A DNA stretch of 64,000 bases from Zygaena filipendulae (GCA_907165275.2 OU015674.1:3657001-3721000); one strand, 5' to 3'. Positions 23,292 to 33,325 are shown, counted from the first letter of the stretch. Program-made: numbers and translations. The notes: generated by a model from the letters alone, not told the origin.

Positions 23292-23444
23292 ACTAAACTG
23301 ACTGACTTACTAACAGAAGACGCACAACTCAAACCACAGGGTTTAGAATGCACGTGGATTTCTTTTATAATTTAACCAACCTCCAAAAAGGTTTATAAAT
23401 TCAACCCCTAAGGGTAAAAGTGAGAAACCGCGGGAAATACCTAG
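23292..23444 (+). mobile_element. HLE variant, 3' part
   Basis: Contains ACTGACTGACTTACTAAC, AACCTCCAAAAAGG, CCCCTAAGGGTAAAAG and GAAACCGCGGGAAATACCTAG, ending CTAG (23441-23444) before T. Same variant type as 13029-13272, opposite orientation. Confidence 0.45.
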
Positions 23445-24116
23445 TCAACACTATAATTATGAGCAAATATTTCGCATAACCACAGTTTATACACGGATTA
23501 AAATAGACGTTTGTTAATTATTTATCAAAAGGATTTAATCGATAAAACATTGTCTACACGAATTGTTGTAACGACATAATCCAAGTGGCTCGGTATTCCG
23601 CAGGGCCGCAAACTATTTCGAAAGCAAATACCAAAATATCAGAACGCAACGCGAATACCCATAATTCAAATACGATATCTCGTTAAGCACATTGCTTAGG
23701 TGCTAAAGGCAGTAATGAACAAATTAATTATGAGACAATGGTACCGTCATTAATTACCTGCTGTTATCAGATCTTCATTCACTTTCGAGGACCTTGAGGC
23801 TATTGTGGTTGGCGAAAGTTTGTGGCACAATGCTAGACTATTCGGCTTGCTGGTGGAAAGGATGGATTTATGGGTAGCCCTGGGGGGGAACAAAGGACCA
23901 CCGGATGGAGCAACGCCCCCCGACCTTTCATTGAATGCCTTCATTTCCTGTTACATTCACAGCGGTTGTTTTCTTGCGAGCGTCCCCGTAATTCAGTATG
24001 ACGCGAGGCGTTGTGTTTTGGTGTCTGATTGGTTGTTTGCTATATAAACACATTAACTACTGATGTACCTACCTAGCTGGAATCAAATCCTAACTATTAA
24101 TATTGTAAATATGAGT
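23445..24116. other. Gene-free interval
   Basis: Two antisense frames overlap at 23750-24047 (64 and 80 codons) without recognisable domains. Nothing else seen. Confidence 0.35.
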
Positions 24117-24254
24117 TAAGTAAATTTTTTTGTTAGTACGTTTTTACGCCTTAACTACTCAAACATCATGAAATTTTGCATACACATTATCAGATGTGTA
24201 GAAAAGGTTTCATCCTGGAATTCCGTTGGGAACTCACAAATTAATGCGGGTCTG
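24117..24254 (+). mobile_element. Helitron-like element (HLE), decayed
   Basis: TTACGCCTTAACTACTCAAA, CATCATGAAATTTTGCATAC, GGAATTCCGTTGGGAACTC, then AATGCGGGT, after which the hairpin and CTAG are lost. Confidence 0.5.
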
Positions 24255-24548
24255 CGTGTCTGAATATTGAATATATTTATCAAAAATTGAGAGGAGACGA
24301 TAAAAAGAAGAGATCCAGAACGTAAAACAAGTTTTAATTTATTTTTTTGTTTTTCTGTTTGTTCTCGATCTCCGAAACTACTGTAAGAATTTTAATGTGG
24401 TTTTCACAGGAAGATTTAGCTTAGTTTGGAATATATTTTTTACATTACAACATTCATGTTTTACACAGCAACATAATTAGGTTTTGTTGACGTAATCCCC
24501 TCTAAGTCAGCTTAAGAAGTTATGTCAAGTTCAGATATATCTAATTAT

Positions 24549-24640
24549 CTATACTATACTATATTGTTTGTTTCTTTGCAAATCAAAAACTACTGGACCG
24601 ATTTCAGAAATTCTTTCACTATTAGCTATAATATTAGCCT
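24549..24640 (+). mobile_element. HLE 5' fragment
   Basis: Starts near TCTATACTATACTATATTG and continues to AACTACTGGACCGATTTCAG and AATTCTTTCAC. It breaks off before the palindrome. Confidence 0.4.
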
Positions 24641-24983
24641 ATTATTATATAGGCTATATTGGAAGCTATTATAGCTAGTCACAAATAAATCATAAAACAA
24701 TAACCGATGAATTAATAAATCTTTCTTCGATATAGTTCGGTCCGATGATCGATCAATACTTCTACTTCGCCCACTAATCTTTGTCATTAACGTTGCGGAT
24801 AAAATAACGAATTGCATTCCAGTAATTAATCCGTCGCTAAGGCGGGGCCCGAGGCGGACGTCGAATAGGGTTGTCACTTGTCGGTGGTTCAATGTAACAA
24901 GTCAGCTACAATACGAGGAAATTGTAGGTAAACTTAACTTTAGAGTACCTATTGGATGAAAATAATTATAAAAATATATATTT

Positions 24984-25162
24984 CTAGCTGTGCCCCGCGG
25001 TTTCACCCGCGGTAATTCCGGGATAAAAAGTACCCTATGTCTTTCTCTGTACCCCTGACATCGTGCATGCCGAATTTCATCCAAATTCGTTCAGCTGTTT
25101 TTGCGTGATTGAGTAACAAACATCGAAACATCCGCACTTTCATATTTATAATATTAGTAGGA
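24984..25162 (-). mobile_element. Helitron-like element (HLE), full length
   Basis: Read on the minus strand: TCCTACTAATATTATAAATA, AACAGCTGAACGAATTTGGA, a short palindrome core (CCGGAATTACCGCGGG), a perfect CCGCGG/CCGCGG hairpin and CTAG (24984-24987). About 179 bp, one of the cleanest copies. The full GAATTCCCGCGGGAACTCCG palindrome is shortened to GGAATTACC, merging palindrome and hairpin. Confidence 0.75.
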
Positions 25163-25599
25163 TAACTTATTATTTGCAACCAATGAAAATCTACTGTGAA
25201 ACACAGTACAGTACAGTGTATTTTAGTTTTTATTTTCTCTTTAAATAAGCATTAAACAGCTTAGAATTATTACGTACATAAGTTGGCAACCCTCGAGTTG
25301 AACGACCTTATTAAGGCCCCTAGGTGCTGACTCAAGTGATTGATCGCTAGAGTTTTCTTTTTTAATATTTGTCGAAACATTTTCTGCTTCAGTTGTTCTG
25401 TCCGTCTTAGATTAATAAATAGCTATTTTCCTTTTGAGTTTGTGCAATTTTAGAAGCTTAGAAGTGAGGTATCTACCTAACGGTGCGTACAGACTACTTA
25501 ACATGATAGATAACTTGTGTTATATAACACGACCAGATTATGTAACATTGTTATTCAACATTGCAACATAAAACAAAACAAGGGCACATTAGAATAACA
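25163..25599. other. Gene-free flank of the LTR element
   Basis: Contains the word GTTGGCAACCCT (25282-25293), also at 53324 (inverse) and 60095, and a GTGTTATATAACAC palindrome near 25517. No gene. Confidence 0.4.
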
Positions 25600-25604
25600 A
25601 CGCA

Positions 25605-26042
25605 TGTAGCATTAGCATGTAAGTAAACGAGATGTGGCGTAATACTACACTGGGACAGACTCAGGAGTCCAACGATAACACGATAAGTCGATGTTCGCGA
25701 TCTTGAATAGGCAGTAGCAAATACCATGCACGTACGTACCTTGGACTGCGACCGCCTTCGATGAGCTCCACCTTCGATGTTCACAGGCCGGCGTGGCGAT
25801 TTAGGGTTCTGATCTTGATTTAATAATGGCACAATAAGCAGATATGAACAGCTAACGAGTTTGATAAGCGCATGCGATGAACGGTAGGAATTGATTTTCT
25901 TTTGCGCGTCGCGTTCTCAACAGCCGTTAACGGTCGCTCCAATTTTGTGACAAGTAACGACGCGCATGACAGCTGTCAAAACAACTGCGTTTCGCTAGTG
26001 CTAGACGAGATGCGAACATTGATTGAATCTCGGAACGATACA
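25605..26042 (-). repeat. 3' LTR of the BEL/Pao element
   Basis: 438 bp from TGTAGCATTAG to CGGAACGATACA on the plus strand. Read side by side with 30318-30755 I find no difference. It includes a GACAGCTGTCA palindrome and, on the minus strand, CCAAGGTACGT, a good match to a 5' splice site. Confidence 0.93.
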
Positions 26043-26053
26043 TCCCGCCCACC
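26043..26053 (-). other. Polypurine tract
   Basis: On the minus strand GGTGGGCGGGA directly precedes the 3' LTR. This purine-rich run is where plus-strand DNA synthesis of an LTR retrotransposon is primed. It is interrupted by one T and one C. Confidence 0.65.
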
Positions 26054-26214
26054 AAAATGCCTATGGTATTTTCTGATTAAGTAATAAAATGAAAGAAACA
26101 TGATTACGATAGTGACGTATCGAAAGATAACGAAAAAAAAAATAATAAAAAAATTGAAATAGGTGAAGACTTAAACTAATTTTAGAAATTGCGATGAATA
26201 TTGAGGTTAGTCCT

Positions 26215-29200
26215 TTATCGGTAAGGGCGTAACTTAACCAAAGGTCGTTGAATAACGCTTTGATTAGCAGTCTTAAATTTTGCGACGCTCACCACTCCAT
26301 CTGCGCCCGAGTGAAGCGTGACAACTCTTCCGAGAGACCAACACATCGGAGGGTGAGTATCATCCTTAATGATCACCATCGAACCCACTTGTAACGGTTT
26401 GGAATCCTTGGTCCATTTGGCGCGTTGGGAGAGCGAATTTAAATATTGATGTTTCCATCTGGACCAAAAATTCGGATGGAACGCATATAACAACTGCCAC
26501 CGACGAAGCCGATTGATATTGATAGTTATTAAATCTTCATCGGGGACAGCTGTCAAAGGTTCAAAGGTGAGAAAATGTCCTGATGTCAAGATGGAGAGAT
26601 CGTTAGGATCAGAACTTGCTGCGCATAGTGTGTTTATGCCAGGGTGACAATAATAGTTACGATAAATAACATCAATAATTAAAATTGTAAGTGGATGGTC
26701 AGACGGCAAGAAGGCTGGATGCTTATGTTTGTTTTCTAATCCGGATCTTAATATTCTGCCGCCCACCCTGACAAGTCCCTGATCATAGAGAAAAGGGTTT
26801 AATTTGCGGAGCGGTTTCGATAACGTTTGCTTGGAATCGATCTCATTTATTTCCTCAGAAATTACGTACTGTTGAGTATGTTTTACAATTTGCATTAGTA
26901 CGTCGCGTCTCTCGCGGCTACTCAGATATCGATTACGAACAGCATGAGCGGGACTCTGACTGTTACTAACGAAGCGCTTAATGTACGTGACAATGTTGAT
27001 AATCGTTTGCAGCGAAGAGAATAACCGATGTAACAGTTGCTCGAATATAGACTGTGCACTCCGAGAGTAACCGTCATCCCGTCTAGATGCCAAAAGTGTC
27101 GACTTTCGTAACTTGGACTTGACCGCCAGTCGCTCATCCGCGGAAGGACTTTTCGTACAGGTTAGCCATGACACGCGTTCTTGGGCAAGCCAATATGATC
27201 CCGCCCACCATGACGAATTGTGGAATACTTCGATAGGGAATTGTCCACGCGAACAAATATCTGCAGGGCTCTCGGCAAGCGACACGTGATCCCAACATTC
27301 GATCGGTTGGAGGTCCTGGATATGGACAGATCCTTCAAAAACGCCGCGAAGAGGGGCAGTTAGAGAGTACGGATGCACCACACAGTGGTGAGGATCTTGA
27401 GATTCATTGAACAATGACTCCGCCCTATCCTTGATCGGTATGCGAACGATATAAAGTTCAGAATTATCCCGTGAATGATCGGTAAAAAACATCTTTTCGT
27501 ATAGACACTCATCAGGAATCAATCTTGTATGCGCTGGTAGTGAGTCCGACTCCGAAGAACGTTGAACGAGCGAATTCAGTTCGTTATCCGTATTTGATGA
27601 TGAGCACAACAGGCTCCCAGAAGCTGGACTTGTTGAACCCAAAAGGAGCCATCCAAAAACGGAATTAAACGCGCTAGGCTGATTTGGCATCCCTTTAAGG
27701 GTTTGATGAAGCAGAGATTCGACAAAGACATCAGCGGCAAAGAGGATATCGATGGGTCCCGGAATGTCAAATCCAGTATCAGCTAATGGTAATGATTCGA
27801 TATGTGACCATCCCGATGTGTTTAGTTGAGCGATTGGTTGATCGCCACATATCTTAGAAATCACGTGCATGTCCAAAGAAAAGATTTTCTTTTCGTTTGT
27901 GCCGATATCACAAGTGACGTTTCCGGTTGTTTGAGCTCCTGCTTCGCCGAGTCCATTGATCTTCGTGTTAGTTTTGGTGCGTTTGAGATTCAAGCGGTTG
28001 ACTGCTGATTCTGTAATAAAATTGCTCTGACTACCAGTGTCGAACAACGCTCGAAACGATTGCATCTTGCCTGAAGCATCTTTAACCTGCACGATTGCTG
28101 TCGGCAACAGGACCGTTGAACCCGATAGGGACCTTGCCACCAGCGACGATGCGGTGTTGTTGGGTTCGATAGAGTTATCGCGATGGAGCAAGGTGTGATG
28201 TTTACGTCTGCATTTACGACACGTAAATATTGAAGTACAGTTTTTCGATTGATGAGATGACTTTAGGCAGTTGAAACACCAGTTCTTCTCTTCGGCTAGT
28301 TGCATGCGCTCCTCGTGGGATTTGTTCAGGAAATCTGCACAGGAAGAAATGGAATGCGAACCTCCACAAAATGAGCACGTTGATGATTGCTGTTGATTGA
28401 TTATCAGCTTTGAGTTTGTGGAGTTTTGTGGCTTCTCTTTCTCGACAATGAGGGCATGTGACAAGTTCGTTCGTTTTTGCTGAAGAGAAGTGGATGTAAC
28501 TGGTTTGTTACATTTTAATTGAGTCGGTTCTGTGAAATGCGAGTCGCGCACTAGAGCTTCACATTTAGAGTGAAGGTACTCTTTTAGTTGGTTGTAAGAT
28601 GGTAACTCGGTGTTGTAATATTTTTCTTCAAAGTCCCTCCGTAGTGTCTTGTCTAGTTTCGATAGGATGTGATACACCAATACAAAATCCCACTGACCAA
28701 CAGGTAGATTAACCGTCTTCAGAATGCTTAAGTTCTCCTCAAACGCATCGAGTGATTTTCGAAATTCATGGGCGTCACGTGAGTTAAATTCCATGTTCAA
28801 TAGATCTCGCCAACATGTGAATGCTAGCTCGCGCTTACTTTTGTAACGCGCCGTAAGTGCTTGATACGCGTCTTGGTAATGCTCGTGCGTAATTGGGAAC
28901 GCTTTAACTACTAACAACGCATCACCGCTAAGAGACGATATAAGGTAGTGAAATTTTTCGGTTTCAGTTAGAGACGTGGAATTATGAATCAATGCATTAT
29001 AGGCATCGATATATTCAGGCCATTTTTTGATGTTTCCCGAAAAACTAGGAAGCGCTATTTTCGGCAAGCGAATGTTTGACGAATGCTTATTATGATTAAC
29101 CGATTGAGATAACTCGCCTGTTGTGAAGTTGCGATGGATTGCTAAAACTTTGAAATACATTTCATCAAAACGGTCCTGAATTTCATCATCATTTTGTTCA

Positions 29201-29487
29201 GGGTCGTCTGAAATGTCTAAAATAGCAAAATGTGCGTGTTCGAAACTGGCAGCTATTTGTTTAATCTCTTGATGATAAGAAAGAAACAAGTCTCTTTGAG
29301 TAAGATCGTTTGCATTTTCCGTGGCAGAAAGTCCGATTTCGAACGCTTTGCTCAACCGCTTATAAGCAATAGTCCGTTTCCTACGTAAAGACGGTAAGTC
29401 ATGATCGGTATACTCAACGTCCACAGATTTTGATTTAGCCTTTTTCAGAGTGCCCTTTCGTAGCGAATGTTTTGTTAGAAGCGACAT
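26215..29487 (-). CDS. BEL/Pao Gag-Pol polyprotein lacking RT and integrase core
   Basis: 1090 codons, ATG at 29487 with an in-frame TAA nine bases upstream, ending TAA. In order: Gag-like DUF1759-type region (about residues 140-310, with PSFSGNIKKWPEYIDAY); zinc knuckles (C371-C374-H378-C383 and C404-C407-H412-C417, then a C423-C426-H pair); an aspartic protease of the DUF1758 type with DTGS at 483-486; a pre-RT segment to about 697; then directly the RNase H tail (PADICSRG, about 741-748) and the integrase zinc-binding start (HPG at about 948). It then jumps at about 956 to the C-terminal DUF5641-like part (SSDPNDLSIL, PLTAVPDEDL). The YVDD-type polymerase centre and the integrase D,D,E residues are absent. 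Full-length BEL/Pao polyproteins are usually 1600-1900 residues. Both gaps preserve the frame with no stop or frameshift. Confidence 0.93.
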   Translation of the reverse strand: MSLLTKHSLRKGTLKKAKSKSVDVEYTDHDLPSLRRKRTIAYKRLSKAFEIGLSATENANDLTQRDLFLSYHQEIKQIAASFEHAHFAILDISDDPEQNDDEIQDRFDEMYFKVLAIHRNFTTGELSQSVNHNKHSSNIRLPKIALPSFSGNIKKWPEYIDAYNALIHNSTSLTETEKFHYLISSLSGDALLVVKAFPITHEHYQDAYQALTARYKSKRELAFTCWRDLLNMEFNSRDAHEFRKSLDAFEENLSILKTVNLPVGQWDFVLVYHILSKLDKTLRRDFEEKYYNTELPSYNQLKEYLHSKCEALVRDSHFTEPTQLKCNKPVTSTSLQQKRTNLSHALIVEKEKPQNSTNSKLIINQQQSSTCSFCGGSHSISSCADFLNKSHEERMQLAEEKNWCFNCLKSSHQSKNCTSIFTCRKCRRKHHTLLHRDNSIEPNNTASSLVARSLSGSTVLLPTAIVQVKDASGKMQSFRALFDTGSQSNFITESAVNRLNLKRTKTNTKINGLGEAGAQTTGNVTCDIGTNEKKIFSLDMHVISKICGDQPIAQLNTSGWSHIESLPLADTGFDIPGPIDILFAADVFVESLLHQTLKGMPNQPSAFNSVFGWLLLGSTSPASGSLLCSSSNTDNELNSLVQRSSESDSLPAHTRLIPDECLYEKMFFTDHSRDNSELYIVRIPIKDRAESLFNESQDPHHCVVHPYSLTAPLRGVFEGSVHIQDLQPIECWDHVSLAESPADICSRGQFPIEVFHNSSWWAGSYWLAQERVSWLTCTKSPSADERLAVKSKLRKSTLLASRRDDGYSRSAQSIFEQLLHRLFSSLQTIINIVTYIKRFVSNSQSPAHAVRNRYLSSRERRDVLMQIVKHTQQYVISEEINEIDSKQTLSKPLRKLNPFLYDQGLVRVGGRILRSGLENKHKHPAFLPSDHPLTILIIDVIYRNYYCHPGINTLCAASSDPNDLSILTSGHFLTFEPLTAVPDEDLITININRLRRWQLLYAFHPNFWSRWKHQYLNSLSQRAKWTKDSKPLQVGSMVIIKDDTHPPMCWSLGRVVTLHSGADGVVSVAKFKTANQSVIQRPLVKLRPYR

Positions 29488-30298
29488 AATTAATTAACTT
29501 TAATAGATTTAATTAAAAAAAAAAATACTAATTCGGATAACGTTAATCGATATTAATACAACGGTGAAGTGATGACAACTTGTCAGTTTAGCAAAACAAA
29601 ATTGTTTTCAAAACAGATACAAAAATTCAACGAGTAAAGTCGCGGGCAATGTCTTGTTTAGTGATACCTATCGCAAGCAAGTACACACCGCCGCACAAGT
29701 TGAACTGGCGAAAGTTTATCCCCACGTATAAAATGCACCACAATCCAAGTAAGCCGTAGGTCGAAAGTCGCAAGTGCTTTACTGAGTATGGCTGTTGAAG
29801 ACGTGAGCGGACGACGGTTAGGATTTTGAAGTTACCCACCACACCTTGATAAAAAGTTGGGAACCGAGTTACATTGAATGAAATGTGAAATTTATAAAAA
29901 TTTACACCTTAGTTGATTTGAATTTACTAGGAATGAATCTCAGTAGGTATCGAATTTAGATTGAGTTATAAACGAAAAGTAGGTAATTGTAGGTAGATAG
30001 ACGATTATATAAAAAATAAAAATAAAAATTGCACCGAATTTTAGTGATTACTTTTGATTCTACTATATTTTAACAATATGATTAAAAAATATATGATAGT
30101 TACCCTGGTTCGATGGTGATGACTTGTGAACTTAACGTAAGTACTTCGATAAATTTGCAAGTAGGTAGGTCTGATGCGATGGACTATCTCAGAACACGTT
30201 AACGATAATTATGAGTATTGATTGTTCCGAGCTAGGATATAACCAGAAATACCATAAGCAGATCTAAGTACGAAGCAATGAACAGGTGGAAGCTCCCT
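29488..30298 (-). other. Leader of the BEL/Pao element
   Basis: About 0.8 kb between primer site and Gag-Pol start, AT-rich, with no recognisable product (a 71-codon frame at 29627-29842 is unconvincing). The packaging signal would be expected here. TACCTAGGTAG-like words near 29940-30160 resemble host background, so part of the leader may be captured sequence. Confidence 0.55.
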
Positions 30299-30311
30299 GG
30301 TTTCGGCACCA
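30299..30311 (-). other. Primer-binding site, tRNA-Phe type
   Basis: On the minus strand TGGTGCCGAAACC lies six bases inside the 5' LTR. It is complementary to GGTTTCGGCACCA, the 3' end of animal tRNA-Phe (acceptor stem GCCGAAA) including its added CCA. Thirteen bases match; the next position departs from the usual CCCGGG of that tRNA. The tRNA end is recalled, not looked up. Confidence 0.7.
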
Positions 30312-30317
30312 TAAAGA

Positions 30318-30755
30318 TGTAGCATTAGCATGTAAGTAAACGAGATGTGGCGTAATACTACACTGGGACAGACTCAGGAGTCCAACGATAACACGATAAG
30401 TCGATGTTCGCGATCTTGAATAGGCAGTAGCAAATACCATGCACGTACGTACCTTGGACTGCGACCGCCTTCGATGAGCTCCACCTTCGATGTTCACAGG
30501 CCGGCGTGGCGATTTAGGGTTCTGATCTTGATTTAATAATGGCACAATAAGCAGATATGAACAGCTAACGAGTTTGATAAGCGCATGCGATGAACGGTAG
30601 GAATTGATTTTCTTTTGCGCGTCGCGTTCTCAACAGCCGTTAACGGTCGCTCCAATTTTGTGACAAGTAACGACGCGCATGACAGCTGTCAAAACAACTG
30701 CGTTTCGCTAGTGCTAGACGAGATGCGAACATTGATTGAATCTCGGAACGATACA
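30318..30755 (-). repeat. 5' LTR of the BEL/Pao element
   Basis: Same 438 bp as 25605-26042, and the promoter side for the minus-strand transcript. It contains TTATTAAATC-type AT words and the splice-donor-like AAGGTACGT (boundary at 30452/30453), so spliced transcripts starting here are possible. Followed by the target duplication ACGCA. Confidence 0.93.
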
Positions 30756-30760
30756 ACGCA

Positions 30761-31982
30761 ATATAAAAATGTTATATATAACTATTGTCGTTTCTCGTTC
30801 ATATCAGTGCTATGCTATCCTATCGTTGCTGAGAGGACGTTTCACACTTGTACACGTTGTACTTTTAAATAGTAACAAAAGAAAAAAAAACTAACGTGAT
30901 TAAATATAGTGTCCACAATATCTGTGAAGTCTGCACGCTCCGTAATGGTTTGTCACAATTATTATGATAAAAAAGAAACATAGCTCTCTGTTGATTGAAA
31001 AAGAAAGATTATTACTTAAAATAAGTCTATCTTATTCTTTGCCCCTTGTTTGCATCTTGTTTTTTATGCAGTGCAAAGTAATTATTGGAAAAAAAGAACG
31101 TTTGCTCCGTTTCTAGACTGTACGTTCAAAATTATTCTTTCTATAACTATGACAGTATAGGTAATAAAATTATGTTACCTTCACACGCCTAAACTGTTGA
31201 AAGCTTTCGAAAAAAATTGCATCCTGAAAAAGCGAACGGACATCCCGAAGAGATCCCGAGAGAATCCCACGGCCAGAGCCGCTAAGAACATCGATATCAC
31301 CATCAAATATCATAGCTTCAAGTATTTTTATACTAATATGTTCGTGTTACACTAAATTACATGTCTTACACAGAAATTTTCAGTAATAACACAGTGGTGA
31401 TATCCGCCAATACGTTTGGGGATCAGATGGAACTTACAACCGTATATCGCATTGCAGCGTCGAACACAACAAAAAAAAAACCAAACAATCGTATACGAAG
31501 TTTTTAATAACTTTTTTTTTTGGTTGAAATAAGTTTTTAACCCTCCAACCGCGTACTATCTCGGTGGAAATCATCTCCGGACACCGGACCGGACGGCCGG
31601 ACCGTGATTTATCGGTAGGTAGCGCGGGGAGGCACGTCACGCGATGTACGGACATTGGACCAGCCAGAGATTTACTGCCTCTGTACCTGTAACGCGTTAA
31701 CCAATTAGTTCGCCGGGGCCCGGACTCCGTACTCAGGACGCGGACATCGAGTAATTTTATCGGCCATCTTACTTTATCTTAGCAAGATAAAAGTTTTGCA
31801 GGTAGCTTAATTAACTCCAGTGATTGCGATGCCGCTTTTATAGCATACTTTGTCAAGTGGACGAGTGTTTTTTTTTTTACTGATAAAGGTTTATTTTATG
31901 TATCTGATCAATGTGTAGTTGAAATTTGTATTGGTCGATTGTTTATTAATAGAGATTGCTAAACTGAATGCATCAATTTATT
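30761..31982. other. Gene-free interval with GC-rich patch
   Basis: AT-rich except about 31545-31760, which is GC- and CpG-rich (CCGGACCGGACGGCCGGACC). It could be an unmethylated or regulatory segment, or a decayed element. No gene recognised. Confidence 0.35.
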
Positions 31983-32183
31983 TACACTAATATTATAAAG
32001 ATGTAAGTTCGGATACAGTGGATAATCTTTAGTACAACTGAACCGAATCTATGTAATAGTTCTTCCACTGATAGGAAAATACACAATATCTTTAAGTAAC
32101 CTAACATACTTTTAATCTCGATACAAAGAGTTCCTGCGGAAACACCGAAGTTCACGAGGGTGAAAACTCGGAAGAACACCTAT
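31983..32183 (+). mobile_element. Helitron-like element (HLE), decayed
   Basis: TAATATTATAAAGATGTAAG head, AGTACAACTGAACCGAATCT, TTCCACTGATAGGAAAA, GAGTTCCTGCGGAAACACCG and GAGGGTGAAAAC. The terminal hairpin and CTAG have decayed. Confidence 0.55.
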
Positions 32184-32194
32184 CCTATAATGTG

Positions 32195-32300
32195 TTTCAC
32201 GGGTTAACTGCTTAACAGAATATCATGTTTTGCATACACGTTATCAGGTTGTATATAGGGTACTTTTATCCTGGAATTTCCACGGTAATTCCGAAATTGG
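32195..32300 (+). mobile_element. HLE fragment
   Basis: GGTTAACTGCTTAACAGAAT, GTTTTGCATACACGTTATCA, TACTTTTATCCTGGAATTTC and CACGGTAATTCCG, lacking both ends. It follows directly on another decayed copy. Confidence 0.45.
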
Positions 32301-32731
32301 GAACTTCTGTATAATATAAATTGGCACAAGAATGAGAGAAATCCATAATTTTCTTCATGATTCTATCCCAATTTCACTCACTTTGACTAGCTGAGAAATA
32401 TTTTCGTACAGTATTCACAGTCCAGTTGAAGTCTAAATGCCGTGTAAGCAAATTATTCGTAAACACTTTTTAATGCATAAAATATTTAACAGTCGAACGG
32501 GTGACGTAAGAGTGTGTTCACACGTCACTTTTAAAGCACGACGGTCCGGGTGAGCAATTATGACAAGTGACCATTAACCCGGACTCAGGACGCACCCGGG
32601 TATAATTATATACAGGATGGCATACGACTACGTGCTTCATTTACTTTGTACGCAACATATTCTATTAACCAGCACATACCTACTATTTAAATTACAAAAT
32701 AAAAACTTTAAGAATTAGTAATTATAGTATC
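32301..32731. other. Gene-free interval
   Basis: Mildly GC-rich around 32505-32605 (two CACGTCAC/GTGACG words). No gene. Confidence 0.35.
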
Positions 32732-32850
32732 AAATCAAATCAAATCAAATATACTTTATTGTACATAGACATTATAGACAATAAACAAACACATTTACAG
32801 AAACATGTAAATACGTACAATTTAGGTAACCTATATTGCTGAGAGCAATC
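32732..32850 (-). mobile_element. Non-LTR retrotransposon 3' end
   Basis: Minus-strand (TTTGA)n tail preceded by ACAATAAAGTATA and, further upstream, GATTGCTCTCAGCAATAT. The arrangement parallels 11093-11230, so both are 5'-truncated insertions of one family. Confidence 0.55.
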
Positions 32851-33069
32851 TTTTCATAGGGGTTTGTGTTTTGTTCCAATTTTTTTTACTAGTTTCGTTT
32901 ATACTGTACTGTAGGCAAAAATATTTCTTTATACAATACACACAATATGTATTAGGTATCCATTTTTGCAACAAGAATTTGTTACAACCAGTTCACAACT
33001 AAGGGAGATGTCGCGTGACATACATAAAAAAAAAGTAGACGAATCGAGTACCTTCTCTTTGTTTGGGAG

Positions 33070-33325
33070 TTGGTTAAAACTTACAATTTTACGTCTGAAG
33101 GAAAAGGGGGGTGACCACCGCTCCAGGTCATACCTGGTGCAACGGCTGTCCATAGCCATTCAGCGAGGTAATGCCGCGAGTATCATGGGCACCTTTGCGC
33201 CGGGGATGACAAGGGGCGGACTGTTTGAATAGAATTACATATGGGACGAGGATTTTTTCCGTTCAATTGACTTACTTTTGATATATTTACTAAAATTAAA
33301 AATTTTATTTATTTATTTATTAAAG
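33070..33325 (+). mobile_element. Non-LTR retrotransposon 3' end with C-terminal coding fragment
   Basis: In the frame ending at the TAG at 33230-33232 the sequence reads YLVQRLSIAIQRGNAAS then IMGTF. I recall this kind of C-terminus from lepidopteran reverse-transcriptase-bearing elements, but the family is not settled. A short 3' untranslated stretch and an (ATTT)n tail (about 33299-33323) follow, the layout of a 5'-truncated LINE insertion. The upstream part of the 88-codon frame (from 32966) is probably not part of it. Confidence 0.5.

Larger units (their letters stand above)
25605..30755 (-). mobile_element. BEL/Pao-type LTR retrotransposon, internally deleted
   Basis: A 5.15-kb element transcribed right to left. 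Identical-looking 438-bp LTRs run TG...CA and are bounded by the same 5-bp word ACGCA (25600-25604, 30756-30760), the target duplication. In transcription order: 5' LTR, a tRNA-Phe-type primer site, an 0.8-kb leader, one 1090-codon Gag-Pol frame, a polypurine tract and the 3' LTR. The reverse transcriptase/RNase H and the integrase core are missing, so it cannot copy itself. All cis signals and an open Gag-protease frame remain, so a related full-length element could mobilise it. LTR identity points to recent insertion. Confidence 0.93.

Noticed and set aside
25551..25832. Identical short frames in the two LTRs (also 30264-30545 and the plus-strand frames at 25902 and 30615)
   Set aside because: They repeat only because the LTRs repeat, and the minus-strand ones begin at GTG rather than ATG. 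The LTR is regulatory, not coding.
26922..28008. Short frames on either strand inside the Gag-Pol region
   Set aside because: Shadows of the 1090-codon frame.
32966..33090. N-terminal part of the 88-codon frame upstream of the LINE-like C-terminus
   Set aside because: Only the last part resembles a retroelement protein; the upstream residues look like chance read-through from flanking DNA.
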